Below the pieces are notes generated by a model, which made no database searches, was not told the DNA's origin, and saw only the letters and a program-made list of their open reading frames with translations. From Caecitellus pseudoparvulus (Eukaryota; Bigyra: Bicosoecida): DNA of 59,292 nucleotides. The position numbers and the translations under genes are program-made. The stretch is taken from NCBI GenBank assembly GCA_965644315.1, contig CBFFRQ010000005.1, positions 1 to 59,292 of the forward strand, given 5' to 3'. Shown here one piece after another: positions 20,601 through 31,935 of this stretch (its first letter is position 1; each line of letters starts with the position of its first letter).

Positions 20601-23600
20601 GAAAGGACCACTGCATCAATACAAGCAATATGATTGAGCCAAACTTGAACGTCCCAGTCCCCTGACAAAACATTATCGGTCTTGATCACAATGGTACTCC
20701 CACCCGACTGCTGTAGGTGGGCACTCGTCACACCAAGTGTTACTGGTGCGAAAGCACTGATGTTTGTTGAAACATCTTGCGGAGGCGTCAGAATATGCGA
20801 TAAAATGCCACGTGCAAATACACGTGACCCCACTAGGCCACCAGGAAAGACACAAGTAAAGTCACTGGCTCCAGAAGGAACTAGAACGGTGCATCTAACT
20901 TGTTTGCCACTCTTACCTCGAATAGGGTCAGCTCGGAGGGAGACCTGAAGGCCAGCAGAGAGGAGCAACATTGGATCGGACATTGCTGAAAAGTGAACAG
21001 TCACATTCGTTTCACCATGCACTTGAAGGAAGGCATTATCAAGCAGACCAACTGCTTCCAACTCCGGAACCTTGTGGTCGACCTCCAGCCACGTGTCGTG
21101 ATCCTCAACTCCGCTAAGAAAACGCAGCTTCCCCTTCCCTATACCCCCTGGAAGTAAACATGACAATGTGGTGGCATTTATGACAAATGCGTGTTTGCAC
21201 TCCAGCTCTGGGGCGTCAAGCCAACCATCAAGTTGCAGTTGCACGGACACAAAGTGATGGCCAGTTTGCCCAAATCCTGACCCTTGCAAAATCGCGAGTG
21301 CCTCAACATTCGGAAGCTGCATGTGAGACGATCCTACGTCAATAGCAACTCCAGACATCACTGGATTTGGGTACTTGAGCTCAAACTGTGAACGCTGCCA
21401 CAAGTTGCAAGTGTATACCCATACATCTTGATGCAAAGAAGATCTGTCCCACTCAGGGACACTGCACGTTGCGTTAAACTCTACACGACCTGCAATTGGC
21501 GATTGCCCGACACTGAGGAGGGTGCAAATACTACTCTGGGCACCAATACGTAACACAGGAGCACTACCATTCCAACAGGATGCGTGCGTTGACCCGCGCA
21601 CAAACACGTGGGTGTCGCTGAACGACAATTCAAGCGGGACAACATTCTGCAGCCCAGATGGCATCAAACATGCCAGACCGCGTCCAGGTGCCATCTGAGT
21701 TATCGAAGACATGAATGCTGGTGGGCCAATCTCATCACAAAAGGTGTGATTCGATGCAGGATTACCGTCAAGCATAAGGGAATGCAAATCACTTGCGTGT
21801 GTGTCAACAAAATCGAACTCTCCAAGCGCACTAAACACTGTCCAACTCTGAAGCGCCTCTTCAACAAGAAACGGAATAAGGTTATCCCGAAGGTCCACAA
21901 ACTGGACCTCTCCCGGAGGCAACGTTGCCATTCCGTCAGTCGCATCAACTATCCCAAGACCACGCAGGTCAACTGCACCTCCTCTGTGGCTCGAACAGTC
22001 AGTAACGTACACTCCGTCAACCCTATCCTCCAAAATACAACCATGAGGAATCGTTGCTGCAGTAACCCTGAGAGACACCTCAGACATTCCACTGTGTCGG
22101 CGGCCTTCTTCACCAAGCAAGCTGTTGGCCGCTGGAATACAGAGCACACGGTTATTGTTCAAGCTACACAGCGTATCGGTTGCGGAAGAAGGTTCTAGAG
22201 TTGCGGCCCACGATTGCGACACATTGCGGACGTACGTAGGCAGGTACGCACTCACTACTTCCCTTGTGGTGCTGAGTGCGTTCGGGATTGTTCGGTCTGG
22301 TAATCGGCCCCACCAAAGAGCACTGCCATTTCTCGTTACAGCACGTGTCATCAGCACACCGCAGTCGACGCTCACAATGTCCTCATGGGCGCCAGGAACA
22401 GGCGTCGGAGTTCGGAAGTTGTACGAACGGACGTAGGGTGCCACCTCACCCTGCCAGTTCTGCCCCCAGCAGAATACCCCTCCCTCCGAAACGGCACACG
22501 AATGGCGAGAACCCGCGCACATACTTGTGACATTTGACAGCCCGACATCTCTGGGATTTCCGCGTCCACCGCCACCGGCTGCGCCGTACGTAGTTTCCCC
22601 CCAGCAGTGCACACGATGATGTGAAGACAGAACACATGCATGAGCTGAACCCACGACCAAGTCAACGAGTTGTTCTGCACCAGACACTGTCAACGCTCTT
22701 GGGCCAACGTGATTGCTGGAGGATCCCAAAAAGTCTCTGGATATTCCCCAACACCACACTTTGTTCCCCGTCAATGGCAAAGCGCAGGTCGCAGGCCGGT
22801 GCGAGGTCGCAACTTTAACAATGGGTGGCAGTCTCTCCAGGAAGAGTGGTGCGTGCAGAGTGCCAACACTCGTCCCAAGATTTGGTCCAAGGCGGTGATT
22901 GTCACCTCGACCGAAGCAAGCTACGGACCCGTTGGTCACTGCACATGTGTGGGATGAGCAAGTGGAAAATTGATCCACAGGGGGAAGGGGCAGAACCCCA
23001 CTTCCCCATTGTCGGACATGCGGACCATCGAATCCCGAAAATGGTGACCCAGAGCACCACAACTTTCTTGACTCGGTGAGCATGCAAGCAGCATGCAGCT
23101 GAGTCCCACTTTGCCCATTGTGGTGAAAAGCTACAATTGACTCTCCCAATATGCTGCGCATTGCAGAAAAAGAACCCCCTAGGGATGAAACTGCACTCAA
23201 CGTTTCGTGAAGTTGCACAGTGCACTGCGTAGCAACTGAGCTACCCTTTCCAACAGTGGATCGTCCAGGCGGACACCAGTCACATGCAGTCGCTCCACTC
23301 AATGAACTCTGATAACGCCCATAGGGGCACTTCAAGCACTGCGAACATGGCGGATTGAACATGTCGCGTCTGGTGCGTCAAAGACCTCCCCATGCTTCCA
23401 CGATACTCACCGTGGCCGAGAGTGTCCTCTCACCTCGCTCGTTGTTGGTCACGGCATGTGTCGTGCGGCGACCACCAGCTGCGCTAGCATCGAAAGGCCC
23501 CATTGAATCAAACCCTAGCAGCCCACCATCCTGAAAAACATTTGTGTCCACACCGTTGTAAATCGGTGAGGATCCCCCAAGTTCTCGGCGCGAACATGAG

Positions 23601-23863
23601 CCTGATCCCAAGTACCTTCCTGGTGCACCTGTGCGTTGAAGGCTTTGAACATAGCAAAAGACTTTCAGTGGGCTGAGAGCGCATGCCTTTGCACACTCAC
23701 AGCAAGCGACTCCAAAACAAGGTGAAGCAAGAAGAAGTAGCCCAATAACCCACAAGTGATGGTGAGAGGGCCAGAGCTGTGCAAGGAACCCAGGCTTGGC
23801 CTGCCCACTGTCGTTTCCGTGCATCCTTCTCGGCAAGCTGAACTTTCCAAAACTACGGAACAA
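14657..23863 (-). CDS. Giant multi-pass membrane protein with Cys-rich, RCC1-like and IPT/TIG repeats
   Basis: Two exons (23863-23411 and 23338-14657) give 3044 aa; the intron has GTGAGT...CGCAG ends. The N-terminus has a hydrophobic signal/anchor (LWVIGLLLLASPCFGVACCE, residues about 37-56), then a Cys-rich GCC2/GCC3-type segment (CLKCPYGRY...CDWCPPG). RCC1-like blades follow with repeated HACVLS..VHCWG and HSCAVSEGGVFCWG units, then about a dozen IPT/TIG-like domains (P.v..v.P....GG....I.G.NFG pattern). Near the C-terminus are a Cys-rich module (CATGYTGPLCATC) and eight or nine hydrophobic helices before a basic Ser-rich cytoplasmic tail. Architectures of this kind occur in several free-living protists, and a surface receptor or adhesion role is inferred. 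The stop codon lies at the junction with LINE C. Antisense ORFs here are shadows. Confidence 0.88.
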
Positions 23864-24738
23864 ATCTAGAACAACTAGATTGCCGAAATCTTTGACACTG
23901 GTCCAGAAGAAAACCTTGGTTCAGGTTGCACTGCGACCCAACGTTTCTCAACTTCAACGATGTCGAAGCTGCGAGAGCCAGTCCCTTGCGCAGCTGCCAC
24001 AGCTCAGAAACGTGGCACAACACCTTAAAGGCCTGTGATAAGCGAACAGCAGGCGGTGCATGGCAGGCTCCCGCCTGCGTTGCAACTGCCCTGGCTCTTC
24101 TCTGCGGTGGTTGCAGAAAGAGCTCCCCAACGCGAGATCACGAACCAAGTTTACTGTTGCCACAAGAGGTGGCGAAATGTACCCAATCAAGCAGAATGTT
24201 GGAACATGCGAGCAGACTTGTTCAGGTTTTCTCTCCTTCTCCATCAGTATGAGTAGTTCCTGACGTGCAATGAAAGTAAGCAGCTCACAGAAGACGTGCG
24301 CAGGCGAATCGAGAGGAGCGAGGAGAGGGGGCGTATCGACCGATTTGTACCCCCCTCCAGAAAAACCACCCCAACGCTGCCTTCCAGCAAGGCGCCAAGT
24401 TGTGCACCACCAGCATTCCCTCATAGCCTCTTTTCGAGCACTTTTTTTCTGTTCACACGGAGGACCATGGAGCATAGGTATAATCGATTTCCGCAAGCAT
24501 GTACACGTCCCGCACCATTGCCGTTCTCAGACAAGAGCATCACAACGAGATACATATCTCAGAGCCATGAGAAAAGGTATTCTTCTGGTAGCTTGATCTT
24601 TGTGCACAACCTTGAAACTCTGGCGAGGTCAGGTGCCTGAAGGTTGGCACCCGAGATCACCAAAGAATGCTACGTGGTTGATATGAGTAACCCTCCAAAG
24701 CGGCTGCGTTTTCTGGCTCTGTGGGGCCAGTGCTGGAC
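23864..24738. other. Intergenic region
   Basis: It lies between two divergently oriented genes (giant membrane protein to the left, orphan ORF to the right). Several short ORFs overlap in different frames but none shows codon pattern, splice-linked continuation or a motif I can support. Confidence 0.4.
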
Positions 24739-25467
24739 ATGTTCATGGCGTCTACTGCGCAGCCTGTGACCCGAAGCGTGCCTGGATCAGCTGTCATGAC
24801 CACCTGTGCAGCGCTGAGTCGGGCTTGGCCTCCCCTTCAGCATGGAGAGGGGGTGCTGATGGCCTTTCCTGACAACCCTGCTAAGCTGGGGGTCGCGTCG
24901 GCGCTGCGAGATGGGCAAGGCTCCGTGGACGCCGCACTGAGGAAGGATGCGACTGAGAAGCAAGGCAACATGCTGTACAGGTGCATCGAGCCGTGTGGGG
25001 GTATGGAGAGCAAGGCAGGCACCCTGGCAGGCACGATACACGACGTCAAAAGGGACTCCTGGGCTTTGCAGCCTGCTGCTAATGCTGCACTGGCAGGCTC
25101 ACTGTACGAGCACTACATCCCCACCCGCAAGCAGCCCGTCACCCTGGTCGTCCAACCAGTGGGCCTCGCTGCAACCCACCCAGCCTATGGCGAGCAGTTA
25201 CCCTTCCTCCCTCGCCCTCCTGGCCCATGCCCCAGCAAGACTGTGCCGTGGAGCCCAGACGGCCATAGCCTGCCAGCCAGTGAAGCATACCAAGCAGCGG
25301 CAGCCGCAGGACGGTTGCGCTTCGAAGTCGCAGTGGCCGCACAAGCTGGCAGGCCGGCCCAGGTGGGTGACCGACCCATCCCCCCAGAAGTCCATGCTGG
25401 CCCGGAGCGCACCACAAACGTGCTGGGTGTAAGAATGGGTCGATGCGCAGTGAGTGACCCCGTTTGA
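24739..25467 (+). CDS. Hypothetical protein, orphan
   Basis: About 242 aa from the first ATG (MFMASTAQPV); an in-frame GTG lies upstream at 24721. It is rich in Ala, Pro and Gly, with no transmembrane segment and no motif I recognise. A region around RDSWALQPAANAALAGSLYEHY could be helical. GC content and codon choice are similar to neighbouring genes, which mildly supports a real gene, but it may be a fragment of a multi-exon gene or a chance ORF. No clear splice partner was found on either side. Confidence 0.35.
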   Translation: MFMASTAQPVTRSVPGSAVMTTCAALSRAWPPLQHGEGVLMAFPDNPAKLGVASALRDGQGSVDAALRKDATEKQGNMLYRCIEPCGGMESKAGTLAGTIHDVKRDSWALQPAANAALAGSLYEHYIPTRKQPVTLVVQPVGLAATHPAYGEQLPFLPRPPGPCPSKTVPWSPDGHSLPASEAYQAAAAAGRLRFEVAVAAQAGRPAQVGDRPIPPEVHAGPERTTNVLGVRMGRCAVSDPV

Positions 25468-26128
25468 GAGATGCAAGTCAAGGTTGGAGAGAAATTTGGA
25501 GGTTGAGAGGAGTGAGAAACATCCGCCCCTCTGAAGTTCTCACCGCAAAAACGGATCCCCAACCCGATTCGGTGCCTTCCAAGGTCCAAATCCATTACCC
25601 TTACGTACCTGCACGATTGTTGATGGTTCCTACCGCGGCGGTCTCACAGGGCGCCATCTGCAGTGCCAGCTGCGGTATTTGACACGAAACGCCGACCCTC
25701 AGCTTCTGCTGTCTATGCCTCCAGCAGACCCATGCCTGTCAGCCTCCAAATGCACCAGTTTGCTCAACCATCAGAGTTCACGTTGCCTGTCGGTATTTTG
25801 TTGGGAAACCATTGCGGTCTTTCACGACAGAACTGAGTTACGTAAACTGCTACATCTGTATATCCGTTTGTTTGGGCAAGTTCGATAGAGATCCTTGAAC
25901 TCAGCAGTTTCTATGCCGCACTACACCTTGACACGTTCCATCCAGATCCAAATTTTGGCATGCCAGCACCCACACCTCCCTCAACCTCGCATAGTTGTGT
26001 TCAATTTTTCCACGCTCAGCAGCAAAGCCAAGCTTGTTACCTGCTGGAGCGCAGCATCACTTTTCCAGTGCATGCGCCCGCTTTCCGCCCAAAGCGGCTC
26101 ACTCGTGCATACCTCATAATCGATCACC
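25468..26128. other. Intergenic region
   Basis: This stretch is less GC-rich than the genes around it and holds no coherent ORF. The right part (about 26000-26128) is probably the promoter and 5' UTR of the TPR gene. Confidence 0.4.
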
Positions 26129-27879
26129 ATGTCTGCAGCTGGATCAACACACGGTACGCTTGCTCTGCCCCAGCTCTGCGTTCTGTCGTGCTTGCGTTCA
26201 TGCGTGTATTTCGTTCGATTTCCGCACAGCGCCAGGCGCTCCTTCCGACTCTTCCGACGAGGTCCCAGAGGGATGGTGCGTTGATTGCTACATAGTATAC
26301 AATTACAGACACCCCATTCTCCACTTTCCACTCTGCCTAACTTCACAGGACATTCGTGGAGCTGCAGTTGTTGCAGAAGCGGCAGCAGACGGCGGCTGCC
26401 AAGACTGGTCAAGGCAAGGTGCCCGAGTCTTTCTTGGTTGAGACGCAGTATGGCCGAGCCGTTCTGGAGGAGCTTCGGGAGCGGGTAGTGGATGGTGTGC
26501 CCGTGTTTGACATCAAGGCAGCGCTCCCTTACGGGACTGGGTATCTCTCCCCAGACGCGATCTCCGGCACCCCCATCAGGTTCAAGGCAGGGGACCGCGT
26601 GACCACGCCGTTTGGCCCTGGCGTCGTGACAGGCATGCTGTGCGTGGTCCTGGGCCGCAAGACTTTGACTTTCCCGCCCACCCTTACTTCACACACCCCG
26701 CCTGCTCCTCCGCAGTCTCGATCGCCAGCGCAAGGTGTACGAGGTGGACCTCGTGGCCTGGAAGCTGTCTGACGGCTCCTTCCCTCATGCAACTTTGAAC
26801 GTACGTCATAGCAGCACTGCCTTTTCCATGGCTACACTGCACTCGATTCACCCGTTTTCCCACAGCACGCGGATGTGCGGCGTCGTTGGGAGCGGACTTT
26901 TGAGGAAATGGTGCAGTATGGCGGCGAGCTCAAGGCAGAGGGGAACGTGCACATGAAGGCGGGGGAGTGGGCCAAGGCCAGGGCCGCGTACATGCAGGCA
27001 GTGGAGATGGCCGACACGTGGCTGACAGCAAACAACCAGAGTCTGGAGCGCGTCGTGCCTTCCGAGTGGCCGGGCCTGTTTCACATGTTGGCGCTGTGCC
27101 GTTCCAACTGCGCCCAAGCACTGCTGAAGCTGGAACCTGTGGATGGGGAAGCCGTCGTGGTGCAGGCTCAGACAGCTCGGGAGTTTATCGATCGGCGTGT
27201 GGTGCCGCACTTCAAGCAGGCACATGCAGACGCCAAGGCGGAGCTGGACGCTGCTCTTGCCGCAGCCAAGGAGGCCGGAGTGAGTGCTGCCTCTTCATCA
27301 GGGGATGCAGCAGCCCCCCAGCCCCTCCTTGAGGCTGTTCGAGCTGCGAAGGCCAAGTGGGACGTTGCGAAGGACGAGTACGCCAAGGTGAAGCGCTTCG
27401 CCCAGCGGACGCTGTTTCGATTGGGCCGGGGGCTCATCCTCATGCAGGAGTTCCAGGCCGCCTTGCGAGTGCTGACGCATGCAGACCTCGTGGGGGACCG
27501 TCAGGCGCTGGCTCTCGCACACTCTGCGAAGAAGCAGTTCGACGCACAGCAGAGCAAGTCGCGGGCAATGTGGAAGGGAGCTCTGCAGCGCATGAGTTCT
27601 GAGGATGGCAGGGAGGGAGCAGACCCAACACCCGCCGAGGAGTCCAAGCCACAGCAGGCGCTGGCCAGCCCGGAGCCCAGTGCACAGACACAGCTCATGG
27701 CTGAGCACAGTGACGAGGAGGAGGAAGAGGAGATCGAAGCTGGCACGTTTCTGGGCCTGTCTGCCAGCACTTGGGGCTACGTTGGCCTTGCTGCTGGGGC
27801 AGCTGCACTGGCCGGTGCAGCTGCTTACGGTGCTGGGGTGTTCCAGCGGGCGTCCAAGAAGCGCCGGGGGGACCTGTGA
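26129..27879 (+). CDS. TPR protein with N-terminal SH3-like domain and C-terminal membrane anchor
   Basis: Five exons (26129-26153, 26230-26275, 26349-26639, 26716-26800, 26866-27879) give 486 aa in frame with GT-AG introns. The short acidic N-terminus leads into a beta-rich segment (GDRVTTPFGPGVVTG...VYEVDLVAWKLSDGS, about residues 75-140) resembling small SH3/KOW-like folds. Next are TPR-like helical repeats (KAEGNVHMKAGEWAKARAAY; CRSNCAQALLKLEP; RLGRGLILMQEFQAALRVL) with an Ala-rich helical insertion. An acidic EEEEEEIEAG stretch precedes a C-terminal hydrophobic helix (GYVGLAAGAAALAGAAAY) and a basic tip KKRRGDL, the pattern of a tail-anchored organelle protein. The partner is unknown; TPR proteins usually bind chaperones or other C-terminal peptides. 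Confidence 0.85.
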
Positions 27880-28524
27880 GGCGCCCTGGCATCCAGCATG
27901 GCACCGCAGACTCAATGTATTCGAATAGATTTCCACGCTCAAGCTCACGCCATGTGGCCCGAATCACATATATGTTGCTGCATTTCAGCAGCTAACTCTG
28001 GCCAGTCGCACCACAGGCTGCATTCGATCGACTCCTCGGCCCGCTCCCATTCCAGGCCTCTGCATTGGCTCGCTTTCCACGCAACTCTCATTTCTCGTCA
28101 TATTCATTTGCAGGCATTAACACCGCCTTACTTCCAACGCAATCCAACGAAGCTGCGAGGCAAGGCCCGCGTTCGCCACTTCTCTTTGCCAGCTCTCTGA
28201 CCCTCAAGCTGTTGACCAGTGGAACAAAGTTGCAAACGCCAGTGCGCCACCTTGATCACCTCGCATTGGAAGGCAATGAGCGCAAGTCAACCACTTCAGC
28301 CGTTCACCTTCATCGCTCACCAACTGACAACACTAGGCGCACATCAACCACTTCAGCCACCCGCTTGCATTGCTCAACAAGCTTGCAACAAGTGGCAAGC
28401 AACCCAACAACAGTCCCCTCCCTTCACAGCCCAGAAAATGATGACTCTTGGTGCGTTCCGCCTACTTCAGGAGGCCACCAAGAGTGCCCAGACAAAGTGG
28501 GTCACTTGAGACGTCCTTCCCATT
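27880..28524. other. Intergenic region between convergent genes
   Basis: It lies between the 3' ends of the TPR gene (+) and the S9C peptidase (-) and holds both 3' UTRs. A loosely repeated CAACCACTTCAGCC-type phrase occurs around 28297 and 28350. No gene is supported. Confidence 0.4.
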
Positions 28525-31500
28525 TCAGCTCGCCTCTACACAAGACTGCAGCCATTCCAGCACCGTCGCATGCCACTTGATGGAGTTAGTTGGTCGCAAC
28601 ACCCAGTGGTTCTCCTTGGGAAATAACAGGAGCTTGGACTTGACGCCTGCGCGTTGCAAGGCAGTAAATGCGGCCAGGCCCTCCACGTCAGGGAGGCGGT
28701 AGTCCTTGCTTCCGTGCACGAACAGCGTGGGAGTGCACCACTTGGCCACTTGGCTGCAGGGCGATGTGGCCTGGTACAAGGCATCGGTGCTGTCTGGGTC
28801 TCCCAGCTGAGGAAAGGCTGGGTCTTGTTGCCTGGCGGCCTCGGCTTCGGCTTGTGGCGACCCTGCACAATGGGGCGCACCCCCAAACTCCCACTGGGGG
28901 AACCAGATCTCTTCCGTGCCAAAGTATGTCGCACGCGTGTCAAAGATGCCATCGTGGCAGAACAGGCCCTTGAACAGGCGGGTGTGTCCGTTGAGCCAGT
29001 TGATGCTGTAGCCGCCAAACGACGCACCAGCAGCCACCATGCGAGCTGGGTCGCCGCCGAACTTTCGGACAGCAGCTCGGAGGCCCAAGAGGTTGTCCAG
29101 CTGTGGTGCACCGCCCCAGTCTCCCGACACAGCGTCCATGAACGCTTGCCCGTACGACGCGGAGCCGTGGAAGTTCACTGCAACAGTCAGGAATCCTGCT
29201 GCAGCGTAAAATTGAGGGTGCCAGCGGTAGTGCCATGTGTCGCCCCAGGCACCCTGTGGGCCCCCGTGGATGAGCAACAGCACTGGGAGTGTCCCTGTCC
29301 CTGCAGACGCACCCGGCGGCCGCAACACCCAGGCATGCACCAGCTCTCCGCTCTGCGACCCGGCCTTGTCCAGCGTCTGTTCTTCTTCAAACAGCGAGTC
29401 TTGCCACACATTCACGTCTCCATCCAGGGCAGGCTCTGGTCGCCAGGCCCCGCTTGCATCTCGCCGGCCATTCCCACTGCCGCCCACAAACCACAGCTCC
29501 TCAACTTCGCCCAGTTCCAGTTTCTCCGTGTGCTGCTGCGTCAGGAACGTCGCTCGGTCACAGAGGGGGACATCCAGGGAAGGCAGTGCGTGACCTGGAA
29601 TGCCAAAGGGCCACTCTGCGCAGGGACTTGCCCCGGTGCCGTTGAAGCGCAGCGCAGTTTCCTGGCAAGCCGGCACACCGCCAGGCGCGAGGGCGGCCAG
29701 CGCCTCTTGACTGAGCAGAGCAGCCCTTGAGATGGCAGAGTCAGACAAACACCCTGCTTCTGGCAGGGTGGCGAACGGGTGCACGTCAGGAGGGCACGTG
29801 TCATCCGCTTCGGGGGGCAGCGTCAGCATGGCACTGTGAAGTTCATGCGCGCTGCGCATGCTGCAGCCCAGGAATGCCAGGCGCAGAGTAACACCTGCCT
29901 TGACTAGATGAGCCACGGGTTGCTGCAGGGGGTTCTGCGGCGTCGGCTGGGCAGGCGCCGCGCCCATCGCTTGCAGTGCCTCCACCTCGCCTGGTAGTGC
30001 ATCTCGCAGCGTGGCTGAGTGCACCGTGCTCGAGGCGCTGGTCGCACTGCAGGGCAGGCGCAGCCAGTGGTACGAAATTGACACGTCAGTGCCCGCCACA
30101 CCGGCCAGGCGAATGCCGATTACACAGAGGCGCACCTTTGCATGGTGCATGGCAGTGGCCAGCAACCAGTGCGTGGCGGCAGTCCGCCCATCCGCTGTGT
30201 CGCAGGTGCAGGCGAGGGGTTGCAGGTCGGAGAAGGACACATCCACGTCCACGCTGCGGTACAGCACTTGCTGGCTCTGCACATGGTACACTACGAGCCG
30301 CATGCAGTCGCTCTCAAAACCTGGCCGCTGCATGGCCGTCCACACGAGCAGGCTGGGCTCTGATGCGCTCCGCAGAGCCGCGCCGGCCAGCTCTTGCCCT
30401 GACACAGACGCTGCTGCCGCTTGGCTGGCATCCACGGACTGAAGCAGGGATGCAGCAGGCACTGCAGCTGGCTCCGTCAGCCAGAGGGGGCTGGCATGGA
30501 ATGAGAGGTGGCTTTGCGTCAGGTGCCTCCACCCACCCATGTGCAGATGAGTCACGTCAGTGACTTGCTCTGGCTCCAGTGCCAGCGCAGCACCGGAGCG
30601 GGGTGGCACAGCCTGCCGAAACACGTCTTGCAGCGGGATTTGGCACGTGTGCACGCCCGTGGCTGTTGTCGCCATCATGCCGAAGCCTGACGTGTATCCC
30701 TGCACACGAAACACTGCCGCCACGTTGAGGCAGGCAGCGCCACCCGCGCCCTGCACCCGGACACAGCTGGTGTCTGCCAGACTGTACCAGGTCTTGCCTG
30801 GGCAGTCACGCTGTGACAGGCCTGCCATGGTGTCCAGGCACGCGCCAAGGCGCCAGGGTTCGCCGATTCCAGAGCGCACGAGCACAAGAAGCATGAGGTG
30901 CGTGCGGGTGGCGTAGGCGTCTGTTGTGTCCCAGTGGCGCACTGGCAGAGTTTCCATCTCCACCCAGTCCTCCCCCTTTTCTGCAGCGCTCTTCAAACCG
31001 CTGTGGAAACTCCCGGTCCTGGCGAGCAGGCCGGGGGATGTGGAAGCAGCCACCACGCCTTCCGCTGCGCCGGTGGCTGCGGGCGCAGGCGCTGCGTCGC
31101 CCCCAGGCCGAGATGAAACACAGTGCTCGTGTTCACGAATATCCATGGCGGCAGTGAGCAGCTGCACTTCGGCGCCTGGCACGGCTCCAGCCAAGGACTG
31201 GGAGGGCACGCTGGCGATTTCCGCAGCTCCTCCGCAGCCTTTGGGGAACCTGGACACTTGCACCGGGGCACCACCTTCGCGGAGTGGCATGCACCATACT
31301 TGGCTCACACCCGTGCTGTCTGCCTCAAGGAAGAAACACGTGTCGCCGTCGTCGCTCCACACGGCTCCGTGCGGCGAGCCAGTGTGTGTCAACAAGCGAG
31401 TGGTGGGCTTCACCTGGCTCACATCAGTCAGCGCCAAGTGTGAGCTTGACACGCCTTCGGCGGGCTTGACAAACTTTACCCCATGGATGACCTGCTGCTT

Positions 31501-31557
31501 GTCGTTGATGGGCCCGGGGGACACCCGCGGGGTGGAGAGCAGTTGCTCCGGTGTCAT
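28525..31557 (-). CDS. S9C-type serine peptidase (dipeptidyl-peptidase 5 / acylaminoacyl-peptidase-like)
   Basis: An intronless 1010-aa ORF from ATG at 31557. The C-terminal 260 residues form a typical S9 alpha/beta-hydrolase: LLIHGGPQGAW (oxyanion region), GASFGGY with the catalytic Ser at about 846, HGSKDYRLP with Asp at about 952, and KENHWVL with His at about 984. The ending NSIKWHATVLEWL is characteristic of the DPP5-like branch. The N-terminal 700 residues should form the beta-propeller that gates access, and include low-complexity Ala/Ser/Pro stretches that explain why it is longer than the usual 650-750 aa. No signal peptide is visible, so cytosolic peptide turnover is likely. It is head to head with the DGAT2-family gene. 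Confidence 0.9.
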   Translation of the reverse strand: MTPEQLLSTPRVSPGPINDKQQVIHGVKFVKPAEGVSSSHLALTDVSQVKPTTRLLTHTGSPHGAVWSDDGDTCFFLEADSTGVSQVWCMPLREGGAPVQVSRFPKGCGGAAEIASVPSQSLAGAVPGAEVQLLTAAMDIREHEHCVSSRPGGDAAPAPAATGAAEGVVAASTSPGLLARTGSFHSGLKSAAEKGEDWVEMETLPVRHWDTTDAYATRTHLMLLVLVRSGIGEPWRLGACLDTMAGLSQRDCPGKTWYSLADTSCVRVQGAGGAACLNVAAVFRVQGYTSGFGMMATTATGVHTCQIPLQDVFRQAVPPRSGAALALEPEQVTDVTHLHMGGWRHLTQSHLSFHASPLWLTEPAAVPAASLLQSVDASQAAAASVSGQELAGAALRSASEPSLLVWTAMQRPGFESDCMRLVVYHVQSQQVLYRSVDVDVSFSDLQPLACTCDTADGRTAATHWLLATAMHHAKVRLCVIGIRLAGVAGTDVSISYHWLRLPCSATSASSTVHSATLRDALPGEVEALQAMGAAPAQPTPQNPLQQPVAHLVKAGVTLRLAFLGCSMRSAHELHSAMLTLPPEADDTCPPDVHPFATLPEAGCLSDSAISRAALLSQEALAALAPGGVPACQETALRFNGTGASPCAEWPFGIPGHALPSLDVPLCDRATFLTQQHTEKLELGEVEELWFVGGSGNGRRDASGAWRPEPALDGDVNVWQDSLFEEEQTLDKAGSQSGELVHAWVLRPPGASAGTGTLPVLLLIHGGPQGAWGDTWHYRWHPQFYAAAGFLTVAVNFHGSASYGQAFMDAVSGDWGGAPQLDNLLGLRAAVRKFGGDPARMVAAGASFGGYSINWLNGHTRLFKGLFCHDGIFDTRATYFGTEEIWFPQWEFGGAPHCAGSPQAEAEAARQQDPAFPQLGDPDSTDALYQATSPCSQVAKWCTPTLFVHGSKDYRLPDVEGLAAFTALQRAGVKSKLLLFPKENHWVLRPTNSIKWHATVLEWLQSCVEAS

Positions 31558-31935
31558 GCTTGACTTGCCTCAACAAAAGCCTTGCAGCAGTCACGCAAGC
31601 CAAAGCTTTGGATCCGGGGAGTTGGGGAATGCAGAAGGGACTCTACCCAAGGTGTCGCACAAACTGGAACTCGCTGACCTTGTCCTGGAGTTTGTAGTTT
31701 TGACACTTCCCACCAACTGCAACGCACCCACTATCCGTACCGAGCTTCAGCCAGGCCGCGGACCAATCCAGCGCATGTTCCCGGTTCCCCAATCGGTACA
31801 CGAACTAGGTCTCCCACCTAACCGTCCTGTCATACTGCTCTTCCGCCTGTGCTGCAAGGAGCACTGCTCAGCAATTCACAACTCCCCACACACCCCCTGC
31901 TCCGTCAGAGCTGACACCAACCTGCGGAGCCCAGC
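31558..31935. promoter_or_regulatory. Probable bidirectional promoter, S9C peptidase / DGAT2-like
   Basis: This 378-bp spacer separates two divergent start codons (31557 minus, 31936 plus). No other ORF is credible, and both promoters and 5' UTRs must lie here or overlap the genes. No specific motif is claimed. Confidence 0.45.

Noticed and set aside
28654-29730. 358-codon plus-strand ORF antisense to the S9C peptidase
   Set aside because: The opposite strand carries the full catalytic triad; this frame has no recognisable feature.
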